DNA from: Embleya sp040605455
Lineage (GTDB): Bacteria; Actinomycetota; Actinomycetes; Streptomycetales; Streptomycetaceae
NCBI RefSeq assembly: GCF_040605455.1
Contig: NZ_JBEXCV010000016.1
Location: 1-64,000 of the forward strand
Length of the DNA: 64,000 nucleotides
Direction of reading: 5' to 3'
The position numbers and the translations under genes are program-made. This document shows, piece by piece, positions 44,409-53,966 of this stretch; position 1 is the stretch's first letter, and each line of letters opens with the position of its first letter. The notes beneath the pieces are model-generated. The model was not told where the DNA came from and did not search any database. It saw only the letters and a list, made by a program, of their open reading frames with translations.

Positions 44409-45289
44409 CCCGCCCCGCCACCCACCCGGCCCCGGCCGCCGACAGGCCCTCGACCGCGACCGCCCCCACGTCCGCCGAGGCGTCGGTGGCCGCCGCGTCC
44501 CTCCCCCCGCTGCCCGCGCTGCCGCCGTCGCTGCGCGTCGAGCGGCACGGCCCCGTCGCGGTCCTGCGCCTGGCCCGCCCGGCCAAGCGCAACGCCCTCG
44601 ACGACGCGACGGTCCTCGGCCTGGAAGCGTTCTTCGCGGCACCCCCGGCGGACGTACGCGCCGTCGTCCTCGACGCCGAGGGCGACCACTTCTGCGCCGG
44701 ACTCGACCTGTCCGAACTCAGCGAGAGCGACACCTTCGCAGGGCTCCGGCATTCGCGCATGTGGCATCGGGCCTTCTCCCGCATCGAACGCGGCGACGTC
44801 CCGGTCGTCGCCGTCCTCAAGGGCGCGGTCGTGGGCGGCGGTCTCGAACTCGCGTGCGCCGCGCACATCCGCGTCGCCGAACCGAGCACTTTCTACGCGC
44901 TGCCCGAAGGACAACGCGGCCTGTTCGTCGGCGGCGGCGCCTCGGTCCGCGTGCCGCGTCTGATCGGCGTGCACCGCATGGCCGACATGATGCTCACCGG
45001 CCGCGTCGTCGACGCCGCCGACGGCCAGGCGCTCGGACTGTCGCAATACCTGACCGGTGCCGGGGAGGGCCTCGGCCACGCACTCGAACTCGCCGGGCGC
45101 ATCGCCGACAACGCGGCCATCAGCAACTTCGCCGTCCTGCAGGCACTCCCGCGCATCGCGCAAGCCAACCCCGACGAGGGCTACCTGCTCGAATCGCTCA
45201 TGGCGGCCGTCGCCTCCGGCAGCGACGAGGCCAAGACCCGCATGCGTGCTTTCCTCGACGGCCGCGCCGGGAAGGTCGGCCGCTCGTGA
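44405..45289 (+). CDS. Enoyl-CoA hydratase/isomerase (crotonase) family protein
   Basis: 294 aa from ATG 44405 (ATGA overlap). After a ~40-residue Ala/Pro N-terminal extension come the crotonase oxyanion loops: ARPAKRNALDDATVLGLEAF, DHFCAGLDLSELSESD and VLKGAVVGGGLELACAAHIR, then FYALPEGQRGLFVGGGASVR in which the Glu usually provides the catalytic carboxylate. Probably hydrates the CoA ester formed by the ligases. GTGA overlap with the next gene. Confidence 0.85.
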   Translation: MTRPATHPAPAADRPSTATAPTSAEASVAAASLPPLPALPPSLRVERHGPVAVLRLARPAKRNALDDATVLGLEAFFAAPPADVRAVVLDAEGDHFCAGLDLSELSESDTFAGLRHSRMWHRAFSRIERGDVPVVAVLKGAVVGGGLELACAAHIRVAEPSTFYALPEGQRGLFVGGGASVRVPRLIGVHRMADMMLTGRVVDAADGQALGLSQYLTGAGEGLGHALELAGRIADNAAISNFAVLQALPRIAQANPDEGYLLESLMAAVASGSDEAKTRMRAFLDGRAGKVGRS

Positions 45290-47298
45290 CCACCCCCGCG
45301 CACCCGAGCACCCCAGCCACCGCCGCCGCCCCGAACGACGCGCCCGAACTGCTGCGCGCTCCCGCCGCCGACGTGCTCGACACCACCGAACTCGGCCGCT
45401 TCGTCCGACACGTCGAGGCCGCCCGGGGCGAAGCGTTCGCCGACTACCGCGAACTGCACCAATGGTCGATCACCCGGCCCGAGCACTTCTGGACGTCGGT
45501 CCGGGACTTCTTCCGGGTCCGCTTCGCCTCTCCCGAGGAGGCCGTGCTCTCCGACCGCACCATGCCCGGTGCCCGTTGGTTCCCCGGCGCCACCCTCAAC
45601 TACGCCGGGCACGCCCTGCACGGCGCCGGCGCCGCCGACTCCGCGCCCGCGCTCATCGCGTACTCGCAGACCCGTGACCGCGTCGACCTGACCTGGGCCG
45701 ACCTGCGCGACCGGGTGGGCCGCGCCCGCGCCGGGCTGCGCCGCCTCGGCGTCGGCCGGGGCGACCGGGTCGCGGCATACCTGCCCAACATCCCCGAGAC
45801 CGTCGTCGCGTTCCTCGCCACCGCGAGCCTGGGCGCCGTATGGGCGAGCTGCGCACCGGAGTTCGGGGCGCGCAGCGTCGTCGACAGGTTCGCCCAGATC
45901 GAGCCCGCGGTGCTGCTGGCGGTGCCCGGCTACCGGTACGGCGACAAGGACGTCGACCGCCGCGCGACCGTCGAGGAGATCCGCGCCGCACTGCCGACCC
46001 TGCGCGCGGTGGTCTCCGTCCCCTACGGACCGGGCACCCTGACCGACGCCGTCGCGTGGGACGACCTGCTCGCCGAGCCCGGCAGCCCGGACACCGACCC
46101 CGTGCCGTTCGACCATCCGCTGTACGTGCTCTTCTCGTCCGGCACCACCGGCCGGCCCAAGGCGATCGTCCACGGCCACGGCGGCATCCTGCTCGAACAC
46201 CTCAAGAACCACGCGCTCAGCTGGGATCTGTCCCCGGGCGACCGGATGGTGTGGTTCACCACCACCGCGTGGATGATGTGGAACGCGCTGGTATCCGGCC
46301 TGCTGGTCGGCGCCTGCCCGGTGCTGCTCGACGGGAATCCGCTGTACCCCGACCTCGACGCGCAATGGCGCATCGCCGCCGAGACCGGGGCGACGCTGAT
46401 GGGTGCGAGCCCCGGCTACCTGATGGCCTGCCGCCGCGCCGGGCTCAACCCCGGACGCGATCACGACCTCGCCGCCCTGCGCCAGATCGGTGCCGCCGGA
46501 AGCCCGCTGCCGGCGGAGGGCTACCGCTGGGTCCAGGAGCAGTTCGGCGACCGGGTCCTGCTCAACGTGGGCAGCGGCGGCACGGACGTGTGCAGCGGCA
46601 TCGTCCAAGGCGGCCCGTGGCAGCCGGTACGGGCCGGCGAGATCTCCGGACCGGCCCTCGGCGTCGCGGCGGCCGCGTTCGACGCCGACGGCAGCGAGGT
46701 CGTCGGCGAACTCGGCGAACTCGTCATCACCGTCCCCATGCCGTCGATGCCCGTCGGCTTCTGGGGTGACGCCGACGGTTCCCGCTACCGCGCGGCCTAC
46801 TTCGACACCTACCCGGGCGTGTGGCGGCACGGGGACTGGGCGCGCTTCGCCGAGACCGGAAGCTGCGTGATCGCCGGACGCTCGGACGCCACGCTCAACC
46901 GCGGCGGCGTGCGCCTGGGCACCGCCGAGTTCTACCGCGTCGTCGAGGAGATCCCGGAGGTCGCGGACAGCCTCGTCGTGCACCTGGAGGATCCGGCGGG
47001 CGGCAACGGGGAGTTGCTGCTGTTCGTCGTCCCCGCGACTGAGGACGGACTCACCGCGGAACTGCACGAGCGCATCGTCCGCGAACTGCGCGGCGCGCTC
47101 TCGCCCCGGCACGTTCCGGACGCCGTCATCGCGGTTGCGGCCGTACCGCGCAACCGCACCGGCAAGAAGCTCGAACTGCCGGTCAAGCGCATCCTGCTCG
47201 GCGCGCACATCGCCGACGTCGTCGGGCCGGACACCCTTGCCGACCCGACGGCGTTCGACGCCTTCCTCGCCCTCGCCGCAGAACGGAGGAACCCATGA
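45286..47298 (+). CDS. Acetoacetate-CoA ligase-like acyl-CoA synthetase
   Basis: 670 aa from GTG 45286, overlapping the hydratase stop. Acetyl-/acetoacetyl-CoA synthetase type: N-terminal ELHQWSITRPEHFWTSVRDF and ARWFPGATLNYAGHAL, P-loop VLFSSGTTGRPKAIVHGHGG, GSGGTDVCSGIVQGGPW, YPGVWRHGDWARFAETGSCV, SDATLNRGGVRLGTAEFYRV and NRTGKKLELPVKRILLG with the catalytic Lys. Family members act on acetoacetate or other short/branched acids. A second ligase in one operon suggests two acid substrates or steps. Confidence 0.85.
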   Translation: MTTPAHPSTPATAAAPNDAPELLRAPAADVLDTTELGRFVRHVEAARGEAFADYRELHQWSITRPEHFWTSVRDFFRVRFASPEEAVLSDRTMPGARWFPGATLNYAGHALHGAGAADSAPALIAYSQTRDRVDLTWADLRDRVGRARAGLRRLGVGRGDRVAAYLPNIPETVVAFLATASLGAVWASCAPEFGARSVVDRFAQIEPAVLLAVPGYRYGDKDVDRRATVEEIRAALPTLRAVVSVPYGPGTLTDAVAWDDLLAEPGSPDTDPVPFDHPLYVLFSSGTTGRPKAIVHGHGGILLEHLKNHALSWDLSPGDRMVWFTTTAWMMWNALVSGLLVGACPVLLDGNPLYPDLDAQWRIAAETGATLMGASPGYLMACRRAGLNPGRDHDLAALRQIGAAGSPLPAEGYRWVQEQFGDRVLLNVGSGGTDVCSGIVQGGPWQPVRAGEISGPALGVAAAAFDADGSEVVGELGELVITVPMPSMPVGFWGDADGSRYRAAYFDTYPGVWRHGDWARFAETGSCVIAGRSDATLNRGGVRLGTAEFYRVVEEIPEVADSLVVHLEDPAGGNGELLLFVVPATEDGLTAELHERIVRELRGALSPRHVPDAVIAVAAVPRNRTGKKLELPVKRILLGAHIADVVGPDTLADPTAFDAFLALAAERRNP

Positions 47299-48311
47299 GC
47301 AGGGACACCGACCACGACAGGAACGCCGCCGCGAACCCGGCCGGCGACCTCGTCGCGGCCGCCGCGACGGAGCCCGTCGAGATCGCCCGCGTCGCGATCG
47401 TCGGCACTGGCGTCATCGGGGCGAGCTGGGCCGCGCACTTCCTGGCGCACGGGCTCGACGTGATCGCCACCGACCCGGCCCCGGGAGCCGAGGAGCGGCT
47501 GCGCGCCGACGTCGCCGCGCTCTGGCCGACCCTGGCCGGCATCGGCTCGATCCACGCCGGCTCGCCCGACCGGTTGACGTTCACGGCGGACGCCGCCGAG
47601 GCCGCCGCCGAGGCCGACTTCGTCCAGGAGAACGGCCCCGAACGCGAGGACGTCAAACGCGCGCTGTTCGCCCGCCTCGACGCGGCGGCGCGCCCCGGTG
47701 TCGTCCTGGCCAGCAGTTCGTCCGGCATGGCGGCCACGGTGATCGCCCGCGACTGCGCCGCCCACCCCGAGCGCGTGCTCGTCGGCCATCCGTTCAACCC
47801 GCCGCATCTCATCCCGCTCGTCGAGGTCGTGCCCGGGAAACACACCGCCGAGGAAGCCGTCCGCACCGCGCTCGCCTTCTACACCGCGGTCGGCAAGAAG
47901 CCGATCCGGGTCCGCCACGAGTTGCCCGGCCACCTCGCCAACCGACTCCAGGCGGCGCTGTGGCGGGAGGCGTACTCGCTGGTCGACCGGGGCGCGGCGA
48001 CGGTGGCCGACATCGACACCGCGATCGCGTACGGGCCCGGCCTGCGCTGGGCGATCCTGGGGCCGTTCGCCAACCAGCACCTGTCCGGCGGATCGGGCGG
48101 CATCGCGCACGTCCTCGAACACCTCGGGCCGCCGACCGAGGCGTGGTGGCGCGACCTCGGAGACCCGTCGCTCACCCCCGAACTGGCCGCGAAGCTCGTG
48201 ACCGGCGTGGACGAAGCACTCGCCGGGATCGACCACACCGCACTCGCCGCCCGCCGCGACGCGCTGTTGAGTCTGCTGCTCGCCGCGAAGGCCGACGCCG
48301 ACCTGCCCTGA
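47295..48311 (+). CDS. 3-hydroxyacyl-CoA/L-carnitine dehydrogenase-like NAD-dependent enzyme
   Basis: 338 aa; ATG 47295 overlaps by 4 bases. Rossmann motif VAIVGTGVIGASWAAHFLAH near residue 33, then ADFVQENGPEREDVKRALFA, SSSSGMAATVIARDCAAHPE, VGHPFNPPHLIPLVEVVPGK with the catalytic His, and the C-terminal helical HCDH domain (LANRLQAALWREAYSLVDRG, GPGLRWAILGPFANQHLSGG). The VGHPFNPP/GPGLRWA pair is typical of the carnitine 3-dehydrogenase group. It would oxidise the 3-hydroxy intermediate to a 3-keto compound. Confidence 0.8.
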   Translation: MSRDTDHDRNAAANPAGDLVAAAATEPVEIARVAIVGTGVIGASWAAHFLAHGLDVIATDPAPGAEERLRADVAALWPTLAGIGSIHAGSPDRLTFTADAAEAAAEADFVQENGPEREDVKRALFARLDAAARPGVVLASSSSGMAATVIARDCAAHPERVLVGHPFNPPHLIPLVEVVPGKHTAEEAVRTALAFYTAVGKKPIRVRHELPGHLANRLQAALWREAYSLVDRGAATVADIDTAIAYGPGLRWAILGPFANQHLSGGSGGIAHVLEHLGPPTEAWWRDLGDPSLTPELAAKLVTGVDEALAGIDHTALAARRDALLSLLLAAKADADLP

Positions 48312-48387
48312 TGCCCGGTCGCAGCCGGCGGCCCCGGCGCCGCCGGCGCATCCCGCGCCCCATACCGCCCGTCCCGGAGAACCCATC

Positions 48388-49305
<918 letters not shown>

Positions 49306-49392
49306 GGGTATTCACTCCCCCGCCGGGAGCCGGGAGCCGGGCGGCGAAGGGGCACCGGCCCGGCCGTGGCCCGTCGACCGGTCCGCAGGATC

Positions 49393-49423
49393 CGACCCCG
49401 TACGCGATACGGGTATGGGGTCG
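49393..49423. terminator. Bidirectional hairpin between the catabolic operon and TetR gene
   Basis: CGACCCC ... GGGGTCG arms enclose a second pair CGTA/TACG, lying between the convergent stops at 49305 and 49458. Likely shared terminator. Confidence 0.55.
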
Positions 49424-49457
49424 ACGCGTTCGCGAAGGTGGTGGGTCCGTGCCCGGT

Positions 49458-50030
49458 CTAGGGGATGAGCATGTCCACGATCGTGTCCGCGACCCGGGCC
49501 ACACGTTCGGGCGTCCACGGAGCGGGGTCTTCGACGGTGGAGATGAAGTAGCCGCGCACCAGCAGGAAGAGCAGGTCGGCGGCGAGTTCCGGGTCGGCGA
49601 CGCCCGCCGCGGTGACCGCGTCGAGGAGTTCCCGGCGCGTGGTGGCGGGTTCACGGGTCTGCGCGGCGTCCGCGGAATCGGCGCCGCCCTGCACGGACGA
49701 CAACATCTCCACCCACAGGCGGCGCAATTGCAGGTCGTCCGGATCGGTCGTGAGGTTCCAGGCGACCGTCGCGTGCAGCCGCTCCCGGCCGTCGAGGCGG
49801 CCGACGTGCTCGTCGAGTTCGGCGTACCAGCGGGACTCGGCCGTCGCGACCGCGTTCGTGATCAAGGCAATGCGGGTGGGCACGTAGTTGGTGACCATCG
49901 CGGTGGAGCCGCCGAGTTCCTTGGCGACCGCGCGGATCGTCACCGCGCGGGCCCCGTCCCGCGCGGCGACGGTGAGCGTCGCCTTGGCGATGGCCTTGCG
50001 GCGCTGGACTTCGTCGACGTCGATCGGCAT
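49458..50030 (-). CDS. TetR-family transcriptional regulator
   Basis: 190 aa; ATG 50030. HTH: RKAIAKATLTVAARDGARAV, TIRAVAKELGGSTAMVTNYV; then a helical ligand domain (RLRRLWVEMLSS-like helix, LAADLLFLLVRGYFISTVED). Convergent with the five-gene catabolic operon and probably its second regulator, alongside MarR at 42562. Confidence 0.85.
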   Translation of the reverse strand: MPIDVDEVQRRKAIAKATLTVAARDGARAVTIRAVAKELGGSTAMVTNYVPTRIALITNAVATAESRWYAELDEHVGRLDGRERLHATVAWNLTTDPDDLQLRRLWVEMLSSVQGGADSADAAQTREPATTRRELLDAVTAAGVADPELAADLLFLLVRGYFISTVEDPAPWTPERVARVADTIVDMLIP

Positions 50031-50060
50031 GAGGGAAACCTAGCTCAGTGGGGACTTGAC

Positions 50061-50081
50061 GTTGAATTCACGTGATGCAAC
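50061..50081 (-). promoter_or_regulatory. Possible TetR operator upstream of the regulator
   Basis: GTTG-AATTCACGTGATG-CAAC is an imperfect palindrome around CACGTG, 30 bases upstream of the TetR start in unusually AT-rich DNA. Confidence 0.3.
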
Positions 50082-50142
50082 ATTGTTATATCACAGCGTT
50101 TTCCATGCATTTCGCGTATTTTCCCACCGCGTTGCAGTACTC

Positions 50143-50420
50143 ATGAGCCTTGCCTTCGAACGCGTCGCGGCGCTGCATCGACCGCTCAGGGGCGAGGCAC
50201 TGCGCGCCCGGGTCGCGGAACTCCTGGACCTGGTCGGCGTGGACGACCGCGAGGCCCGCTCGCTGCCCGGGGAACTGTCGGGCGGTCAGCGGCAGCGAGT
50301 GGCGATCGCCCGGGCGCCGGGCGCGTCGTCGAGCACGGCCCGGTCGACCGGGTTCTCGGCGCACCCCAGGACGCGTACACCCGCCGGCATCGACTCGATC
50401 CCCAAGCCCGGATGGATACC
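50143..50420 (+). pseudogene. Oligopeptide-type ABC transporter ATPase relic
   Basis: From ATG 50143: RGEALRARVAELLDLVGVDD, then the ABC signature LSGGQRQRVAIARA. Directly after it a deletion and frame change lead to GRVVEHGPVDRVLGAPQDAY, the usual end of Dpp/Opp ATPases. Walker A, Walker B and the switch His are missing. Confidence 0.6.
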
Positions 50421-50546
50421 GCGTCGGCGCGGGCTCGACGCGGCATGACGCCGCCGGACCGCACCAGGCACGACCCCGGCCCCGGTTTCCCGATCCGCTT
50501 CATCAAGCCATCAAGCCATCAGGAATCAAGGAATCAAGGAATCATC

Positions 50547-51008
50547 ATGGCATTCACGCCTGCCCTCGAATTCGCTTTCGAGATCCGCGCCCACGTCGCC
50601 GAGACGCTGCACATCGGCCACGGCGACGGTGAGAAGACCGAGTTCACCCCGATCGTCGGTGGCACGGTCGCCGGCCCCTGGTTCACCGGCATCGTCCTGG
50701 CGGGCGGCGGCGACTGGAGCAGCACGCGCGGCGAAGTCTGCGAACTGGAGGCCCGCTACCTGGTCCGCGCCGACGACGGCGCGGTCGTCGACATCGTCAA
50801 CCGCGGCTACTATCGGCCCGCACCGGACGGCCCCGACCAGTACGACGGCGATCTCCGAGTCACCGAAAAGGGCCACTACTACCGCACGTCGCCGATCTTT
50901 CGCACCGACGCCCCGGCCCACCGCCGTCTCGCCGAGAACACGTTCGTCGGGCTGGCCCGGCCGGACGGCGACGACGTCGTGGTGATCAGGATGTACGCGG
51001 TGCGCTAG
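50547..51008 (+). CDS. DUF3237 family protein
   Basis: 153 aa; ATG 50547 is chosen because AAGGAATCATC precedes it and homology begins at LEFAFEIRAHVAE. Family traits: GGTVAGPWFTGIVLAGGGDW, ELEARYLVRADDGAVVDIVN, GYYRTSPIFRTDAP-like segment and LARPDGDDVVVIRMYAV. DUF3237 proteins form a beta-barrel of unknown function. The leader (50503-50545) consists of short repeats, CATCAAGC and GGAATCAA copies, that include the ribosome site. Terminator follows at 51074. Confidence 0.8.
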   Translation: MAFTPALEFAFEIRAHVAETLHIGHGDGEKTEFTPIVGGTVAGPWFTGIVLAGGGDWSSTRGEVCELEARYLVRADDGAVVDIVNRGYYRPAPDGPDQYDGDLRVTEKGHYYRTSPIFRTDAPAHRRLAENTFVGLARPDGDDVVVIRMYAVR

Positions 51009-51073
51009 CGCTTGCGGCGGGCGCTTCAGCCGGTCGCCGGGGTCCACGGGGCACCGGACACCGCGTACCGACG

Positions 51074-51119
51074 GGCCCCGAGAGGCGGCGGCTCGTCGAG
51101 CCGGCCGCCTCTCGGGGCC
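51074..51119. terminator. Strong hairpin between convergent DUF3237 gene and argG
   Basis: Two perfect 16-base arms, GGCCCCGAGAGGCGGC and GCCGCCTCTCGGGGCC, with a 14-base loop. Placed 66 bases after the DUF3237 stop and 37 bases beyond the argG stop; a bidirectional terminator. Confidence 0.8.
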
Positions 51120-51155
51120 TCAGTGTTCGTGGGCGCCCGTGCGGCGCGAGGGCGA

Positions 51156-52580
51156 TCAGTCGGTTCCGGACTCCATGGCCGCGTGGTCGAGTGCGTCCGA
51201 TGCCACCGCCACCGCCTCGGCCTCGTCGCTGCTCGCGGCGATGGCCGTCGCGCCGCCCGGGGTCAGCTCGCCGATGAGTCGACTCCACGGGTTGAGCCCA
51301 CTGTGGGCGGCGTACTGCTCGAGCTTGTTCCGGGAATCGGCGATGTCCAGGTTGCGCATGGTGAGTTGCCCGATCCGGTCATCCGGGACGAACGTCTGGT
51401 GGACACTGCGCTCCATGGACAACTTTTCCGGGTGGTAGCTGAGGTTCGGGCCCTGCGTGTCGAGCACCGAGTAGTCCTGGCCGCGCCGCAGCCGCACCGT
51501 GACGCTGCCGGTGATCGGGTAGCCGATCCAACGCTGCAAACCGTCTCGGAGCATCAGCGCCTGCGGGTCGAACCAGCGGCCCTCGTAGAGCAGCCGCCCG
51601 AGCCGGCGTCCCTCGACGTGGTACATCGAGATGGTGTCCTCGTTGTGGATGGCGTTCAGCAGCCGCTCGTAACACACGTGCAGCAGCGCCATGCCGGGAG
51701 CCTCGTACACGCCACGGCTCTTGGCCTCGATGATGCGGTTCTCGATCTGGTCCGACATCCCGAGCCCATGGCGGCCGCCGATGTCATTGGCCTCCCGCAC
51801 CAGCTCAGCCGCGTCGGCGAACTCGCGTCCGTTGATCCGCACCGGCCGGCCGTGCTCGAACTCCACGGTGACGTCCTCGGTCGGGATCTCCACCTCGGGG
51901 TCCCAGTAGGCGACGCCCATGATCGGGTTCACCATCTCGAGCGAGGTGTCCAGGTATTCGAGGCGCTTGGCCTCGTGCGTGGCCCCCCAGATGTTCGCGT
52001 CGGTGGAGTACGCCTTCTCGGCCGAATCGCGGTAGGGCAGGCCGCGCTCCACGAGCCAGGAGGACATCTCCTGCCGGCCACCGAGCTCGGCCACGAACTC
52101 TCCGTCCAGCCAGGGCTTGTAGATCCGCAACTCGGGGTTGGCGAGCAGCCCGTAGCGGTAGAACCGCTCGATGTCGTTGCCCTTGTACGTGGACCCGTCG
52201 CCCCAGATGGAGACGGCGTCCTCGTGCATGGCCCGCACCAGGAGGGTGCCCACCACTGCACGACCGAGCGGGGTGGTGTTGAAGTAGGTCTGCGCACCCG
52301 AGCGGATATGGAAGGCGCCGCATGCCAGGGCGGCGAGACCCTCCTCGACCAGGGCCGCGCGGCAGTCCACGAGTCGCGCCTGCTCCGCACCGTAGGTGCG
52401 GCCGCGCTGCGGTACGTCGCTCAGGTCCGGCTCGTCGTACTGACCGATGTCGGCCGTGTAGGCGTACGGGATCGCGCCGCGTTCACGCATCCACGCCACC
52501 GCGACCGAGGTGTCCAGTCCGCCGGAGAAGGCGATACCGATCCGTTCGCCGACCGGCAGCTTGCTCAAGACCTTCGACAT
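51156..52580 (-). CDS. argG: Argininosuccinate synthase (E. coli-type, long form)
   Basis: 474 aa; ATG 52580 preceded by AGGGGTG (a longer frame upstream lacks homology). ATP pyrophosphatase P-loop IAFSGGLDTSVAVAWMRERG, then AYTADIGQYDEPDLSDVPQR, FNTTPLGRAVVGTLLVRAMH, IWGDGSTYKGNDIERFYRYG, GMSDQIENRIIEAKSRGVYE, MRNLDIADSRNKLEQYA. It ligates citrulline and aspartate in arginine synthesis. This long class differs from the ~400-residue actinobacterial ArgG found beside argH, so it may be a second copy. ArgR-like boxes lie upstream. Confidence 0.9.
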   Translation of the reverse strand: MSKVLSKLPVGERIGIAFSGGLDTSVAVAWMRERGAIPYAYTADIGQYDEPDLSDVPQRGRTYGAEQARLVDCRAALVEEGLAALACGAFHIRSGAQTYFNTTPLGRAVVGTLLVRAMHEDAVSIWGDGSTYKGNDIERFYRYGLLANPELRIYKPWLDGEFVAELGGRQEMSSWLVERGLPYRDSAEKAYSTDANIWGATHEAKRLEYLDTSLEMVNPIMGVAYWDPEVEIPTEDVTVEFEHGRPVRINGREFADAAELVREANDIGGRHGLGMSDQIENRIIEAKSRGVYEAPGMALLHVCYERLLNAIHNEDTISMYHVEGRRLGRLLYEGRWFDPQALMLRDGLQRWIGYPITGSVTVRLRRGQDYSVLDTQGPNLSYHPEKLSMERSVHQTFVPDDRIGQLTMRNLDIADSRNKLEQYAAHSGLNPWSRLIGELTPGGATAIAASSDEAEAVAVASDALDHAAMESGTD

Positions 52581-52662
52581 GTGTGCACCCCTGGCGGCCC
52601 GATCGCGCGTGGCCCCGAATCGTAACGAGTGAGCGGCTCGGGAACACCCGAGACCGACAGCA

Positions 52663-52700
52663 TGGCATATATTTGCACTCCAAAGCAAAAGTATGCACTC
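52663..52700 (-). promoter_or_regulatory. ARG-box-like sequences upstream of argG
   Basis: AT-rich DNA (GGCATATATTTGCACTCC and AAAAGTATGCACTCG) holds two TGCAT/ATGCA-type half-site pairs about 85-120 bases upstream of argG, the composition expected of ArgR binding sites. The assignment is by pattern only. Confidence 0.4.
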
Positions 52701-52702
52701 GA

Positions 52703-53209
52703 TCGAGTATTGTCTTCGCGTCGCTCGCGATCGGCACCAAGACCGTCCCGCTCGCGGACGTCTTCCACGCGCCGGGCGGCAGCCGCGAGGGCGACGCGAT
52801 CGCCCTGCTCGTGGTGGCCACGTGCCTGGCGTCGGTGGCCGCCGCCTCGGCCGGACCGGTCGCGTTCATCGCGCTCGGCGCACCCCGGATCGCCCGCCGA
52901 CTCACCGGTACCGCCGGCATCCCGCTGATCGCGAGCGGGCTGGTCGGCGCCGCGACACTGCTCGCCGGCACCGTCGTAATCGTCCTGCACGAACTCGACC
53001 ACGCGTGCCGCTACGCCGACCATCTCGTCGCGATGCGCGCCGGCCGAGTCGTGGCCTCGGGTCCCCCGCCGATATCCGTCACCCCGGAACTGGTCCGCGA
53101 GGTCTTCGACTTGCGCACATCGGTCATCGCATGCCCGGCCTCCGGCCTCCCGCTGGTGATCCCACTGGGCGGCCGACGAGAGGCCACCGAGCCGCCCCGC
53201 CGGGCATGA
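52703..53209 (+). pseudogene. In-frame fusion of siderophore ABC permease and ATPase remnants (FecCD/FepC)
   Basis: One open frame joins three pieces: the start of a FecCD permease (FASLAIGTKTVPLADVFHA), its late part (SAGPVAFIALGAPRIARRLT, GTAGIPLIASGLVGAATLLA) and the end of a FepC-type ATPase (VVIVLHELDHACRYADHLVA, with LHELDHA as the switch region, then LVREVFDLRTSVIACPASGL). About 250 permease and 180 ATPase residues are deleted. No valid start codon was found. It runs divergently from argG. Confidence 0.6.
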
Positions 53210-53444
53210 CCACCCGAACAGCGTCGTCCGAGCCGCCCGATCGACTCACACAGGCGACGGGGGTTGGCTGATGGAGCCCGTCATGCGAGGCGTCATGCAA
53301 CGGGTGGCCGACAGCCTTGCCTCCCACGCGGCGGCGCAGTCGTCCAGTGCCGAAATCCGGTAGCCGGGCGGTACACCGGGACAACTCAGCGCCCCTCACC
53401 GGGATCGGCCCGCCGCCCACCACGCACAAGCGCCGGACCGTGCG

Positions 53445-53825
53445 ATGACCGCCGGGCGTACGCCTCGATTTCGATCTTCAGACTCCGCCTTCGTCCTCCT
53501 GCCCCGCGCGGTCGGCCCGCAGCTGCACGACCGGATCACCGGCCTGTGCGCCGCGGCAGGCTTCACGCCCCGGGTGTCCCAGCACGCGGTGGAATGGCAG
53601 ACCGTCTGCGCCCTGGTGGAAGCCGGCCTCGGAGTGTCGCTGGCCCCCGAGAGCATCCGGCGCATTCGCCTCGAAGGTGTGGCGTTTCGCGGGATCGACC
53701 CGGGAACCGCTCGCACACGAATCGCCGTCGGCTGGCGTAAGAACGACCGAAACCCCATGCTCTCAGGCCTTTTGGCGACTCTTGAAGCTCTCGACGAAGG
53801 TGTCTCGCGTGCCGGTGTGCGCTGA
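53445..53825 (+). pseudogene. LysR-family regulator, C-terminal effector-domain remnant
   Basis: 126 residues with FVLLPRAVGPQLHDRITGLC, HAVEWQTVCALVEAGLGVSL, APESIRRIRLEGVAFRGID and a closing helix, matching the second half of a LysR effector domain. The DNA-binding part is absent. The stretch 53210-53444 has no gene. Confidence 0.6.
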
Positions 53826-53966
53826 GGCGGACGGCGATGGCCCGGGAAGGCTTCGTCGATGTCCGTCGCGTCGTTGTGCACGAGGCGGACGCGACGGCAG
53901 CCTCGCCGCGGGCTCATCCCCTTGTCACGAAGCCTCGGTGGGCAGCACGCGCCACGTCCGTGACCT

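Noticed and set aside
45181..47208. 675-codon minus-strand open frame opposite the acetoacetate-CoA ligase
   Set aside because: Antisense shadow caused by G/C third-position bias; no domain-like sequence.
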